From: Ashinkailepas kermadecensis | Taxonomy: Eukaryota; Arthropoda; Thecostraca; Neolepadidae | DNA: 64,000 bases | Assembly: GCA_034440615.1 (NCBI GenBank) | Contig: JAOTOM010005180.1 | Location: 1-64,000 of the forward strand | Direction of reading: 5' to 3' | In this document: positions 37,985 through 50,530 of the stretch, in pieces | Layout of the letters: every line of letters starts with the position of its first letter | Position numbering within the stretch: the stretch's first letter is position 1 | The notes under the pieces: model-generated | Databases searched by the model: none | What the model saw: the letters and a program-made list of their open reading frames with translations, nothing else | What the model was told of the DNA's origin: nothing | Translations under genes and position numbers: made by a program

Positions 37985-38725
37985 TCTTCGACAGATCATT
38001 ATGTACGGCTGTGTCCCTTGCTCGTTCTAATTCTTAATCATAGTGTGTTCCAGTATCGTTACCAGATGACTAACGATAAATGCCATCAAAGACGAACTAT
38101 CTATGTTTGAGATCGCATATCATGGTATTGCCGTCAAACGTTCCTCTCAGTGTCAGATACCTCCTGGGTGTGTTTTTTTTTAGAAAGCCGTCCACAAGTG
38201 GGACAGTCCCTTTAAGGCGTTACTAAATAGTGCCTGTTCTGAAAAGGCTAAAACACCGTACACTGGGTAAAAGACGCGAGATACGAAGACTTGATCACAT
38301 CGTATCAATACCAATTGAACACCGCACACACACAACACGTTCTCGTTGGTGAAAACACGATTTCGGTGGTCCAGGTGTCAAACACGGTCAGGACCCATGC
38401 GGGCCAGACAATTATACTGCAGGTCAGCGGGTCAGCCGTCAGCATCCCAGGCATCATGACGTCATACACGTCCAATGGTTGCCAACAGAAAGCCAGGATC
38501 CCCCAGCTGATCGAGTTCCCAGTCCAGTCAATACAAACTACAATTTGCATCACATCGTGTACGAGATGACCGCGTTGGCCATCTGGTAAATAGGCGCTGA
38601 CGCCTGACAACTCCAATCAACGTTATGTACCTGAAAATAACGGCCTGAGTGCAGCTTTCTCTCGGTAGTTCAAGCACACTGGAAATTAAAACGTAAATGT
38701 CGGGAGTGGACACATTAAATGCGGG

Positions 38726-38784
38726 ATTGGTTGGTTGGTTGTTTGGGCTTAGGGGCGCATCGACTGCGATGGTCATACAGCGCC
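38726..38784 (-). mobile_element. 59-bp tail-only SINE-type insertion with TSD
   Basis: A 59-bp segment containing (GGTT)n, GGGCTTAGGGGCGCATCGAC and GGTCATACAGCGCC is flanked by perfect 13-bp direct repeats CATTAAATGCGGG (38713-38725 and 38785-38797). Like 56421-56469 it has no head. Confidence 0.87.
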
Positions 38785-38809
38785 CATTAAATGCGGGGGA
38801 AAAACCATT

Positions 38810-39009
38810 GATCGGGAGGAGCTTACGGAACTGATCACGCACGGGCACATAGTGTCCATCTATGCGTGCTGGATGACGACGGACGCTAAATGACTACGTA
38901 GTGGTGGTGGATCGGGAGGAGCTTACGGAACTGATCACGCACGGGCACACAGTGTCCATCTATGCGTGCTGGATGACGACGGACGCTAAATGACTACGTT
39001 GTGGTGGTG
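38810..39009. repeat. 100-bp tandem duplication with conserved short frame
   Basis: Two copies starting GATCGGGAGGAGCTTACGGA are almost identical. Each has a short plus-strand open frame (DREELTELITHGH..SIYACW) closed by TGA. The block is followed by GTGGTGGATTGGTGCCTTAC, similar to a segment at 22012. Confidence 0.92.
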
Positions 39010-39277
39010 GATTGGTGCCTTACGGCACGCCAACCACTGTCATTTTCACTCATTAAGTGACATGGTTGACGCCACGTACACTCAAACAGGCAATTATAAA
39101 TCAGTCAGCGGTTATCGTGGATTGGTGCTTCGGGGCTCGCTGACTACTTAGGTTATTATGCGCCCATAGTATCAATCAACCAAGGGATCAATAAATCAAT
39201 AAAAAGTACTCGCGCAAATTGTACTGCCTGGAGTGGGTCACAACCCGAATCAATACAGTGCGGCCTAATGCGCAACA

Positions 39278-39297
39278 CGCACGCACGCACGCACCCA

Positions 39298-39373
<76 letters not shown>

Positions 39374-39374
39374 T
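39278..39374. repeat. (CACG)n tetranucleotide microsatellite
   Basis: About 24 units of ACGC/CACG with a single C variant near the start and a T near the end. Confidence 0.97.
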
Positions 39375-39837
39375 GCACGAAAACGACAGCAAATTCGGCG
39401 TTGATCATTTTCCGTTTCGTTCGTTCTAGGTTTCGAATCAGTCGCTTGACGAATGTGTGAAGAGAGCAATTAAGAGCTGCTCTACACGGCCGCTCTAAGA
39501 TCGTGAACTAGGCAGGGTCAGACAAGTTCTGATAAACAACAGATATAGAAACATCGACTTTGACTCTGTGATATAAAACTACTCAATGACTTTCTGCGAA
39601 GAGACAGGACCAGTGTTGGATTTTCGCTTCTCAGTCTTGGACTCAGAGTGTATAATTTTTGGGCAAGCCAAAATATGGAGTGTATAACCTTGAGAAGCAC
39701 CAAATAATGGAGGGTATAATATTGGGATTTGCCAACATATGGTGTATACCCTAGAAACGCTAAGTAATGGAGAGTACACATTTCCTAAAATACAGTGGAT
39801 GTTTCCTGGAATGAAGAATAAAACACCCTCCAATTAT

Positions 39838-41035
39838 GTTATGCTATGTTGCCTAACTCAAAACCTTTTGGGCATTATTTTGCTCACAACCTGAAAAGTA
39901 AGCATTTGCATAGAACACAAGTGGTTCCATCATCTAAGTCACCTTCATAAACATGGTACTCCAAAAAACCTACCAGCCCATAATTTTGCTGTGGTGCTGT
40001 TAGCAGCAGTGCCGAGAATCTTGGCAAGATTTGTCCACAGCCTAGCTGAGAAGTTTGGGTATTATTGCAGTATAAACTAACAACAAGGCAAGTTTTATAC
40101 ACATTTTACTGGTATTATTATGCTTTAAGGTGGCAACAAGACAAGTTTTTATACACATTTTCCTCCATGAAGCAAGCAAATGAGTTAGGCTTGGTTAGGT
40201 TAGGTTTGTTCAGTTTTTTAAGTTGGAAAATTTTTGGATTCTTTTAAGAATTGAAGTTATTTTTTTTCTTCAAAAGCAGCTAATGTTAGGTCAGGTTAGG
40301 TTTGGTTAGGTTTTTAAATTTAGAAAATTTTTCCAAGAACAAATTTCTTTGCGTTTTTTTTAAATACTTTTTTTCTCCAAGGGGAGGTTAGGTTAGGTTA
40401 TGTTGCATATATTTTATTTTTTAAACATTTCTTTTTATGCCATGCTACATAACTCATAGCCCATTATTGGTGTTATTTTGCTCACAATCTGAGAAGTAAG
40501 CATTTGCACAAAAATAGTGCTCCCATCATCTTAGTCACATTGGTAAACATTGCATTTGAAGGAAAATGCCAAGATTTCATAAAACACCTTAAAACACAAA
40601 TTTACATATTTTACCTCCATGAAGCATACAAAGAAGGGGTAAAGTTTGGTTAGTTTATGTTAGGGTAGGCTTTGATAGGTTTTGATAAAAACGTGGGGGA
40701 AATTTGTCAAAAAAAAGTTCTTTTTTTCAAAAACATTTCAGGCTATCATATGTTGGGTCTTTCCTTTTGAAATTTGAGAAACAAAATTGTTTGGAAATTT
40801 TTAGAGAAAAAAAATGTATGCATGGAAGGTTATGGGAGGTGAAGTTAGGCTATGCGCCATCTTCTTTTGTTATTGTGAACACTACTTTTTAAGCTATATT
40901 AGTAATTACCCAACTTCAAGCCCTTTTTTGGGTGTTATTTTCCCTCGCAAGTGAAAAGCATGCATTTGCAGAGGAGACGAGTGGTCAAATCATGTTCAGC
41001 ACATTCATAAACATTGCATTAAAAAACAAAGTCCA
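39838..41035. repeat. Three diverged direct repeats with TTAGGT-rich tracts
   Basis: A module with TTATTTTGCTCACAA, GTAAGCATTTGCA and CATCATCT.AGTCAC occurs at about 39868, 40463 and 40930. Between the modules are T-rich stretches with GGTTAGGTTAGG (40195, 40285, 40386). The region 39500-43100 is AT-richer than its surroundings and has no coding signal. Confidence 0.75.
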
Positions 41036-42117
41036 AGGAATGAGAAACTACAGCACCAGATTTTCTTGTAATTCGCAACCAGACAAAAACCGAAAGAACA
41101 ATGGACCCAACCTCACCTCACCTGATCGAAACGCAATGGAAGGAAGTAACCAAGGGAGTAACCACCACGCAGAACAATAATTTGGCAATTGTGGTTAATG
41201 GTATTTAGTGCGGCGGATATGGACAATCTGCATAGCCTGCGAGGAACTATGGGTGCGTTCTTTGTCTCGTTCATTCCGCGGATTCCGTGGACTGTGACGT
41301 TGCATATTTCGTGGTCAAATTTTATTTTTGCGGAGTTGTAGACTATCTGTGTCCGAGTGGCATAAACAGTATTTGTGTCACGAATATGTGGCGCTCTGAA
41401 GCAATGTATGTCATGAAATCAAAAGACAACAAAATTTCTGGTTATCTGGTGGTCTATTTTGCCACAAAGTCTTAACATGTTTGGAGAATGTCTTGGACGG
41501 ATCTGGCTAATTTTAACGCGTACATTTTACCTGATATCTTTTATTTAGATCGGCCGCGCTTGCTTCAAAACTCAGAAATACACCTTTTCTCTTCGGTAAG
41601 CTGATGTAGAACATCCCAATCTTTCAGGAAGCATTCAAAGCCTAATTATTAATTGTCTTTCTTCGGAGTGGTTTAAAAAGCTCCCGAAAGAGTGGGAGCT
41701 GGAGAGGCATGATTCACCCCCGGCCAAGACCCTCTAATTTTCAAATCCGTCCCGGAGAGTGGTAGTTTTCTTTACTAGCCAGGCGACGCGTGCAGGCTTC
41801 CTTCATTGGAAGAGGCATTACTTCATGTTTGAATTTGGAAGTCCAGAGATGACATTGGAAGTCCAGATCTTGTGGCAAATTTAGTTGTGCAGTGCGCTGG
41901 TGTTAGGATGTAGGTATTTGGATGATTGATGGACCGGTGGGCGGGAAGTGAGACTCAAGGCCCTTAAGTGAGAGTAGTAATTGCGGTGGTGTGGTGTCGA
42001 CCCGTCGGTGGGTGTCGTCCTACGTAAGAAATTAGGCTCAATTGAATTGTTCAAATTGAATGCCTCTCATTGCCGTTGGTGTGAAAGGGTGAACTATGAT
42101 AATATTGCGATGCCTTA

Positions 42118-42280
42118 CCTATAGATACATTGCATGGATGTAGGTAGGTTACCTAGTACGTACCTACCTACTAGGTAGGTACTTGGTGCAAATATAGGTA
42201 GGTAAGTTTTACCTAGGAGCATCTGCAGCCACATCAACATGCAAGTGCATATGCACCCAGTGGCATACCTACCTAGGGTC
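42118..42280. repeat. TAGG/CCTA-rich palindromic cluster
   Basis: TAGGTAGG and CCTACCTA motifs face each other repeatedly (for example GTACCTACCTACTAGGTAGG at 42160), giving short foldback potential. No coding frame. Confidence 0.6.
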
Positions 42281-43602
42281 TTCATTAATGGGTGGCCCTG
42301 TAATGGATGAAGCTTTCTGACTGTTCTTGTTTGGACAGAATTGTATGATTTTATAAATTTTGAAGGCTGCTGAAAACAATCATTTTCAGCATACAAATGC
42401 TTTGGAATCAAGGGCTAGTTGCTTATTTTGGTGTCGAAATACATTATTTTTTACTCCTATTGGTTTGGTGTCACTCCAGTGCACCTAAGCATGCATTCAT
42501 GCACATTGATTGTGCACTTATGAAGTGTTTCAGGATATTGTTGGGTGCACCCATCCTATTTGACACTGAGTACAATTTTTTTTGCCTCCCACCTCATAAA
42601 AAACTGCCATGCCAAAGCATGACTTGCACCTACTGAGATATTCAGAAAATCATTCCCTTTATGCCTATCTAATTGCGAGTTGTGTACTGCCTACTCCAGT
42701 TCTCTTTCTAGTTTTGGTCTTGCATTCTTCGGAGCACTTCTGGTCAGGGCATTTTTGTGAATGGAAAGTAAGTGAATGAAGGCATTGTATGTTTGTTTAT
42801 TCACTTGTACTAGGCAATTACACTTGCACCAGTATACACTTGATTTGCACCATTATATTTTTATATATTCACTGTTGTGGTCATATGCATAATGATCCCA
42901 ACTTTAGCTTCCATTCTGCTGGTATCCTGTCATTCTTTAACTCTAACAGGCATCTCATCTTCTGTTCTTTTCCTTGCATTCTCTTTGAATGTTTCTGCAG
43001 CCCTGGTGATCAGCTGAAATAACAAATGTACATTATTCTCAATAATGTTGCCAAGTTGACATGCCAAGTTCCCAAAATGATTACACAAGATGAAGATTAT
43101 TAGAACTGGTGGATCTCATTCTCACTACTAGCCAAAGATCACCATATAGTCCATTGAGCGTGCTGCTCTGTAGGCTATGTTAACAATTATCATTATTTGA
43201 TAGTGGCAGCACTAGTTGGGATTTCTTGTTATGCATTAGCTCTTCATCTGGTAGTTGGCAGCCCAAGGAGTGGATATTTTTTGGAGTGTATAATTCTTTG
43301 GACAGCCAAATGTCCAAAAAATGGCCATTTTTCCAACGGTGGACAGGACCCATCATCGTCCCAACGATGTTAAGCTGTTCTATAAGAATACCTTATCGCC
43401 CTCATGGAGAGCAGATTATAAGTCAATCCATATCATAGTTGGACGCCACTGCAGACCCAACAACACAGATGAGAGGCTAATATTGGTTATTTATTACAAG
43501 AACCCACGATTTCATCACTTGAGATAAATAATAATCTCAGCCAGGCTCAGTCGGCATTAAAGCAAACCAATGTGGCATACAGATATCGTTGTTCTGCCGG
43601 GG

Positions 43603-43633
43603 ACTGCGAAACCCGCGAAGCGGGTTTCGCAGT
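43603..43633. other. Perfect 13-bp hairpin
   Basis: ACTGCGAAACCCG and CGGGTTTCGCAGT are separated by CGAAG. The surroundings show no T-run or coding region, so a role as terminator is not suggested. Confidence 0.82.
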
Positions 43634-44310
43634 ATACATTGGTATGAATGACGACTCTGAATCGGCGCCTGACCATGCAGGAAGAGATCCCGGACTCGAG
43701 GTCTGGTGACAATCAAACACACCCAATGTCACCAAAAACAAAAGTCCCCAGCATATCGAATATGGATATGCTTGGGACTTGGATCGGTGGAAACTTCGAG
43801 CCAGACTTCGATCTGGGGACCGTCGATCGGTGAAGGCATGAGGAATCGGAGACATTCGGCTCAGTCGTCTGAGATCAGGTGCGTAGCAACATTTTCCGAA
43901 ACGGCTGCTCCTAGTAGATCACTTGATACGCTTATGCTAGCGAAAGCCACCATACCAAAAGTCCCACGAAATGCACCTCAATGCATCAATCGGTGAGGAT
44001 CTCAAGAAACTCTGTTCAGCCGTTAAGGAGCATTGGCGTGGCAACAACTCCGGGCAATATAGTAGTCCCGGACAAATTTTGTTTTGCTTCTTGCCCATCA
44101 TGCAAATATATTTCCCAAATACCGTGTGAAGTCGGTGATGGCGTGGTCGGCCGATCGGACCCACGATCGAGCCGAATGGACCGCGTCAGCATCCACCCTC
44201 CGTGGGTGGGTCGCCAAAGTCAAAGTTGCATGCCGATTATCAAGCTTAAAACGTAAAATATGCACTTCGCTCCCATATGCACCTAGGCAAAAGCGTAGGG
44301 CAGTCACGCG

Positions 44311-44395
44311 TCGTCCGCGAGATACTGCGGGAAAAAAAGAATTGGGCTATTTGTCATCCGCGAGATACCACGGGAAAAAATAATTGGGCTATTAG
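44311..44395. repeat. Two-copy tandem repeat of about 42 bp
   Basis: TCCGCGAGATACTGCGGGAA and TCCGCGAGATACCACGGGAA, each followed by A-run, ATTGGGCTATT.GT. Confidence 0.85.
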
Positions 44396-44564
44396 TTTGG
44401 CGCCCACATAGGGACGAGGGTTCACCTTGAGCACATCGGTGACCAGTAAGAGGGCACGTACCGCGGGATGCAATGCAATCTGCATACCATTTCCTACACA
44501 TATATGTATTGAGTACCAAATGTTGAATCAGTTCCCGTTCGAATGTTTTCGTCTGCTTGCCATA

Positions 44565-44777
44565 ACTGCAAGAGCCTTCACGTAACGACGAGCATGCTTA
44601 CCATGCTGCACGGATTGACTGCAACAGCTTTCACGTAACGATGAGCGTGTTTACCGTGTCGCACGGAATGACTGCAACAGCCTTCCCGTAACGACGAGCA
44701 TGTTCACCATGTTGCACGGATTGACTGCAACAGCCTTCACGTAACGACGGTCATGCTTACCATGTTGCACGGACTTA
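44565..44777. repeat. 53-bp minisatellite, four units
   Basis: Units such as ACTGCAACAGCCTTCACGTA, ACGACGAGCATG.TTACCATG and TTGCACGGATTG. From 44780 to 46260 nothing further was recognised. Confidence 0.93.
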
Positions 44778-46275
44778 GTTGCGCGGCTTCCGGGCGCATC
44801 AGACGCCATGGTAATCTCGGGTTCATTAGGAACTGCTGAGAGTAGCGATATGGTCTTGTTTCCCATCCACACATTGAATACGATCCCAGAATCGGGTCCC
44901 AGCACCGACTGCTTCTTGTCTAGCGATTGCAAATGCCAATGGTGTGAATGAAGAGCAGACATCTTTCCCAGTTTCCAGCCATTCCGATGTCTGGATATCG
45001 ATCCATCCCATTGCCATCCCGATTCGAGCCAGTGCACGCTGACGACCCCGGCGACCCCGGCGACGGCTGGCTGGCGACCCAGGTCATCCAGTCCGCAGTC
45101 GGTGGCCCCATCACTGTCAGCAGCACAATGACGAGGACCACAGTCTGCGACCCCGCGGCTCCATCACAGTCAACAACACAATAACAAGGGCCAAACAATC
45201 CCTGCACCAGATCCAAATGCCTTCCAATTCGCTTCGACCTACCCCCAATCCCCTCCAGTCCATTCCCAAATAAAGTACGGTCACGTGATAAAAACAACAT
45301 ACCGTGTGAACCCTAACACAACGAAACTCTGCTTAACGCACTGAAAACAACCAGAGTCAGAGTAATCGTAATTAGCATTCAGTCAAAGGCGGGGGGGGGA
45401 ATAGCCGGGAAATTAGCTCGCTTGTATGGTAACTCAAAGGGCTCAAGTTCAAGCTTCACTACCTGTTTGGAACCTCGGCTTCCCAAAACCAATCGGCGTA
45501 CTAAAGTGGCGACACAATATCACCTTCGCGGTTACATCCGTCGAGAAGAACCCAAAGTTCTTGTTCCTCAGTCAGGAGACAGGCTGGGTGTGGGAGAAGA
45601 TTGTCTGAGAGGAGATTTACTACTTCAAAAGCGTACACCAGGACCACGCGAAATGTCGCCCTGCACGTGGCAACACAAAGTGACCACTCGCAGAGAGGAA
45701 TGAAATCCATGAGATAACTGATCTTCTCAGACAGATATTTGGACTTCAGTGTGCAGAAACTCAATTCGCTCGGCCATAGAGCCCAGTAACACACGAGCAG
45801 TGCTCTGTTCAAAATAGCATGACGGGAATGCGTTGCCGGGTGACAGATGCGCTTCCTGCTCTGTTTATTGAAATATGCGTCAATAATTTGATAATAAAAC
45901 TAAACTAGAGCATACAAGGGAATGGACATTTTAGATTATTGTAGTTTGCTAAAAATATCCAGATAACAGATCAAAAACGTTAAATACGTCAATACAGTTA
46001 TTCAGGGATGAGGCGAAAATACTTTTACATTTACATACAATTGGTACAGGCTTTCAGCAACACTCTTTTGTCTACCACTGTTCTCTTCACCTGGATGAAT
46101 AATTTGCAGTTGCAAAATTACCAGACCGAACTGAAGACTGGCAATTGTCTTATACCAGGCCGCGGATGTATATGTAGTATCCCGGATTGATATAGGTGCA
46201 ACTGTAGCGCAGAATATATTCACCGAGTCAATGGGATGAACGAGGCTGGGGTATAATACGGGGCACTACAAATTG

Positions 46276-46438
46276 GTTGGTTATTGGTTTTACGACACGT
46301 CGACCGTTGAGTCATGTAGCGTCGCTAATCTCTCACGCCGATTGGTCGCGGGCGAAGAGTAGCGACAGGTGAGACTCGAACCCACAACCTTTCGATTGTG
46401 AGACGAGCATCTTACCCCTAGACCACTCCTCCCGGGGG
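46276..46438 (-). mobile_element. tRNA-headed SINE, family 1
   Basis: Full-length copy with A and B boxes on the minus strand, core, shared tail and short CCAA repeats. Flanked by perfect 15-bp direct repeats GGGGCACTACAAATT at 46261-46275 and 46439-46453, so it is a target-primed insertion rather than a tRNA gene. Confidence 0.92.
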
Positions 46439-46789
46439 GGGGCACTACAAATTAACATGGGACCAAAGCAAACGGTTTATTCCTATTTTCCCAATATTTC
46501 TCGAGTTGAAGGAACCACAAAGATAACCGCAATATACGGACGATCGCCAATGCATTTTGTTAGAAAAGGGACCATTCTCCATTTTCTGTGATGGAATAAT
46601 CCCTGAAATCGATGACGAGCTTCCCTTGCCACGTTCACAGCTGACTGGTAGATAGCTTGACCTTTCGGGCAATTTGGAGGCTAAATTTAGTTTCGTTTCC
46701 AGCAGAATCTATTCATGGTGTGAGTTCACTCATCTGAAGAACACGTCCTATATTTGAAGTACAGAAGACCTTTCTCACCACAGCCGAAG

Positions 46790-47757
46790 CATACCGAGCG
46801 TTATGGCACCGCAACTTCAGCCAGGCTGCGCAATGGTTGTAGTGTGTGGGTCAGTAGCGCGACAGGTGAGCGTTGTGGAACCGTAACTTCAGTCAGGCTG
46901 AGCAATGGTTGTAGTGTGTGGGTCAGTAGCGCGACAGGTGAGCGTTGTGGAACCGTAACTTCAGCCAGGCTGCGCAATGGTTGTAGTGTGTGGGTCAGTA
47001 GCACGACAGGTGAGCGTTGTGGAACCGTAACTTCAGCCAGGCTGCGCAATGGTTGTAGTGTGTGGGTCAGTAGCCGCGACAGGTGAGCGTTGTGGAACCG
47101 TAACTTCAGCCAGGCTGCGCAATGGTTGTAGTGTGTGGGTCAGTAGCGCGACAGGTGAGCGTTGTGGAACCGTAACTTCAGCCAGGCTGCGCAATGGTTG
47201 TAGTGTGTGGGTCAGTAGCCGCGACAGGTGAGCGTTGTGGAACCGTAACTTCAGCCAGGCTGCGCAATGGTTGTAGTGTGTGGGTCAGTAGCGCGACAGG
47301 TGAGCGTTGTGGAACCGTAACTTCAGCCAGGCTGCGCAATGGTTGTAGTGTGTGGGTCAGTAGCCGCGACAGGTGAGCGTTGTGGAACCGTAACTTCAGC
47401 CAGGCTGCGCAATGGTTGTAGTGTGTGGGTCAGTAGCGCGACAGGTGAGCGTTGTGGAACCGTAACTTCAGCCAGGCTGCGCAATGGTTGTAGTGTGTGG
47501 GTCAGTAGCCGCGACAGGTGAGCGCTATGGGACCGTAATTTCAGCCAGGCTGAGCAATGGTTGTAGTGTGTGGGTCAGTAGCACGACAGGTGAGCGTTGT
47601 GGGACCGTAATTTTAGCCAGGCTGAGCAATGATTATAGTGTGTGGGTGAGTAGCCGCGACAGGTGAGCGTTATGGGACCGCAACTTCAGTAAGGTTTCGC
47701 AATGGTTGTAGTCTGTGGGTCGGTAGCGCGACAGGCGAGCGTTATAGGATCGTAACT
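46790..47757 (+). repeat. 72/73-bp minisatellite, left arm
   Basis: About 13 units containing GTAACTTCAGCCAGGCTGCG and GTAGTGTGTGGGTCAGTAGC. From about 47040 the 72-bp and 73-bp variants (CAGTAGCGCGAC versus CAGTAGCCGCGAC) alternate, giving an exact 145-bp dimer period. Units are almost identical in the middle and diverge at the inner end. Confidence 0.95.
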
Positions 47758-47901
47758 TCAGCGAGGAAGGTAGGCGTAGCACTTTGTCGAATCTGGACTG
47801 AAAACGTCTCAGCGTCACAGGCCGTCTATACGTAAGCGACGCCTGTATGTATGGCCGAATGCGGCGGCCGCTCCGTTTGTCACATGGGGTGAGGTGAGCT
47901 G

Positions 47902-48287
47902 AACCGGTGCCATTAAGAAGTAAAGCATAACGAAGAGTCATCCAACGTATTCCTAATGCGGGAATTCATACGCCACTCAGCAGACCTACAGATAAGTAAA
48001 TCCCATCGTGTGCCGCACCTCTGGGAGCTCGGTGGGGAGTTCTGGCACCTCCAGCAGTCTGGCAGCTCTGGCAGCTCTGGTGGCCGACACGCTGTCTGCC
48101 GCAATTCAGGCCGCCACAGAGGGACGGCCCGCAGCGTTCGACACAAACCAACGCCGCCGGCGCGCCGATATGCACCAGAGTCAGATCAATACCACAGTGG
48201 CCGCCGGGCGCTGGAGAATCTCAACGGCGAAACTCAGCCGGGCCAACAGCGGAGTTGCAGGGACCAGCGCCGAACCAATCTCCAGCC
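47902..48287 (+). other. Centre of the inverted structure, open frame of unknown meaning
   Basis: This unique stretch lies between the arms. A plus-strand open frame starts at 48008, runs through the centre into the right arm to 48499 (163 codons), and has an alanine-rich start (SSLAALAALVADTLSAAIQA). A second frame (47956-48444) is equally open, so neither is convincing. No transposase motif is seen. Confidence 0.25.
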
Positions 48288-48414
48288 CAGCTCACCTCCC
48301 CCACACGACAGGCGGAGCGGTCGCCGCATTCGGCCACACATGCAAGTGTCGCTTACGCAAAGATGGCCTTTGGCGCCCAAACGTTCGACCCAGATTCTAC
48401 AAGGTGGTACGCCT

Positions 48415-48930
48415 GCCTTCCTCACTGAAGTTACGGACCCATAACGCTCACCTGTCCGCTACCGACCCACACACTACAACCATTGCTCAACCTGGCTGAG
48501 GTTACATGACGAAACGTTCATCTGTCGCGCTACCGACCCACACGGCACACAAACATTGCGAAAGCTTACTGAAGTTATGGGCCCATAATGCTCGCCTGTC
48601 GCGGCTACTGACCCACACACTACAACCATTGCGAAACCTTACTGAAGTTGCGGTCCAATAACGCTCACCTGTCGCGCTACCGGTCCACACACTACAATCA
48701 TTGCGAAACTTTACTGAAGTTACGGTCCCATAACGCTCACCTGTCGCGCTTCCGGTCCACACACTACAATCATTGCGAAACTTTACTGAAGTTACGGTCC
48801 CATAACGCTCAAAGGTCGCGCTGCCGACCCACACACTGCAACCATCGCTCAGTCTGGCTGAAGTTACGGTCCCATAACGCTCAAAGGTCGCGCAGCCGAC
48901 CCACACACTGCAAGCATCGCTCAGCTGTGC
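48415..48930 (-). repeat. 72-bp minisatellite, right arm (inverted copy)
   Basis: About seven units of the same repeat in opposite orientation, for example CATTGCGAAACTTTACTGAA and CGCTCACCTGTCGCG. Units are more diverged from each other than those of the left arm. Confidence 0.92.
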
Positions 48931-50214
48931 TGATTCAGTGCGGATGACAGCTGCACTACGTCGCCCGTTATCGGTCCCTGGGAGTCGACTAGTCAGCCGA
49001 CAATGCCAGCCCCTTTCTTATATATGTTCGCCATGGATAATTCCAACGTATGTAGAGATAGAGAGCACATGTAACGACGTGTTACATTTTAAACGGGAAA
49101 TATCCATAACTGCGGGCGTGCATATTCCCAAAACTGCTAAAGCCATGGCACAAGTTGCACTTCTCAGGTTGTCTTAGCAGGGCGCGACCACCTGCTGGAA
49201 CCAGGCGTTCTGGCGCCTGGTTCTGGCGCACGGTTCTGGCGCACGATCGATACAAGAGCGAAGCAGGCGAAGCCGTTGGGGACCTAGTTCTTTGCGAAGT
49301 CCCAAGTCGCTAACCTGGACAACAAAGTGTCACTTCACTTATCACAACAGGGAATCCAGTTCGTTTTACAAATATGAGCAGTGTGTGGACAACACAACCG
49401 TGACCCATTTTCGCATGCCTAGTTCCACTCTTTGCACCCAAATTTACGTGTGGCATGAGTGAAATGGCAGAATAGAACTTCAGGAGCCAATTAAGCACAC
49501 ATTCATGCTACTATGCTAGATATAAATCGACCCGAAATGTCTTACTTTTAGGGTTCTGTAAACGTCCTTGTTGAAACTTCGGTATTTCGAAGTTGTACAT
49601 GACTAGATTTAGTTACGACGATTCGCTTTCGCTGTCCGAGGAAATCGTACGGTAATTCCTCGAGATCTCGGGGCAGGGGATTCCGCCCCTCGTGCAGAAA
49701 GGCAGAGCCAAAATAACCGCAAAATAAACGGGCTAAATAAATAGTAACAGAGAGATACATCTATCCAGCTGAAGAATAGTGCATATTCATATTTTTATGG
49801 GAGGGGGGGTCCAAAATGTGAATGATTTGGAACAGAGGAAGGGTAGGTGATGTAATGATCTGGACGGCTGGAATACAGTCACCTACGGATGGGTTCAGTC
49901 ATTAAGTCTATAATCGATCAAATAGATCCGGTATTCGCACTCCTTCACCCCACAAGGATGTTGGCCCAGCTAGGTGCTTGCAGCCAGGTGCCCCACCGTG
50001 AGAAACAAAAATCGGGATGCGATGGAGAGGTCCACTTGTCCTTCATAGGAAAATAATTTCGAAATTCAGAAGTACCGGGTGTACTGATATTAATAGTACC
50101 GCATGTGGCAGAGTACCTAAATGCGGTAGGAAGTGGTGCAACCCGCTAAATATTTTGGGAAGGGAACTTACGCATTATGGACATAGAGCTCTGGAAGCAT
50201 GCTTTATTAACAAA

Positions 50215-50530
50215 GGCTATCTGTCATCACATTGGCTGCCTTATCAACATCGGTTATGTTATTGCATTAGCTGCCTTATCAACACCGGCTACCTGCCACT
50301 ACATTGGCTGCCTTATCAACACCGACTATCTGTCACTACATTGGCTGCCTTATCAACACCGACTATCTGTCATTACAGGGGTTGCCTTATCAACACCGAC
50401 TATCTGTCACTACATTGGCTGCCTTATCAACACCGACTATCTGTCATTACAGGGGTTGCCTTATCAACACCGGAAATCTGTCATTACATTGGCTGCACTA
50501 TCAACACCGGCTATCTGTCATTACATTGGC
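50215..50530. repeat. 37-bp minisatellite
   Basis: About eight or nine units with ATTGGCTGCCTTATCAACAC and CGACTATCTGTCACTAC. Two frames remain open across it. Nothing was recognised in 48936-50214. Confidence 0.94.

Larger units (their letters stand above)
46790..48935. mobile_element. Foldback-like inverted repeat built of 72/73-bp tandem arrays
   Basis: The left arm is a tandem array (46790-47757) plus an inner non-repeated stretch to 47901. The right arm starts at 48288 with the reverse complement of that inner stretch (about 80 percent by eye) and continues as the inverted array to about 48930. A 386-bp centre separates the arms. Long inverted repeats made of subrepeats around a short unique centre are the hallmark of foldback-type elements. 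No target-site duplication or terminal motif was found. Confidence 0.6.

Noticed and set aside
40195..40410. Telomere
   Set aside because: GGTTAGG runs are two or three units long and imperfect, in the middle of an intron.
50215..50530. CRISPR array
   Set aside because: Adjacent units are whole-unit copies without unique spacers, and the window is eukaryotic.
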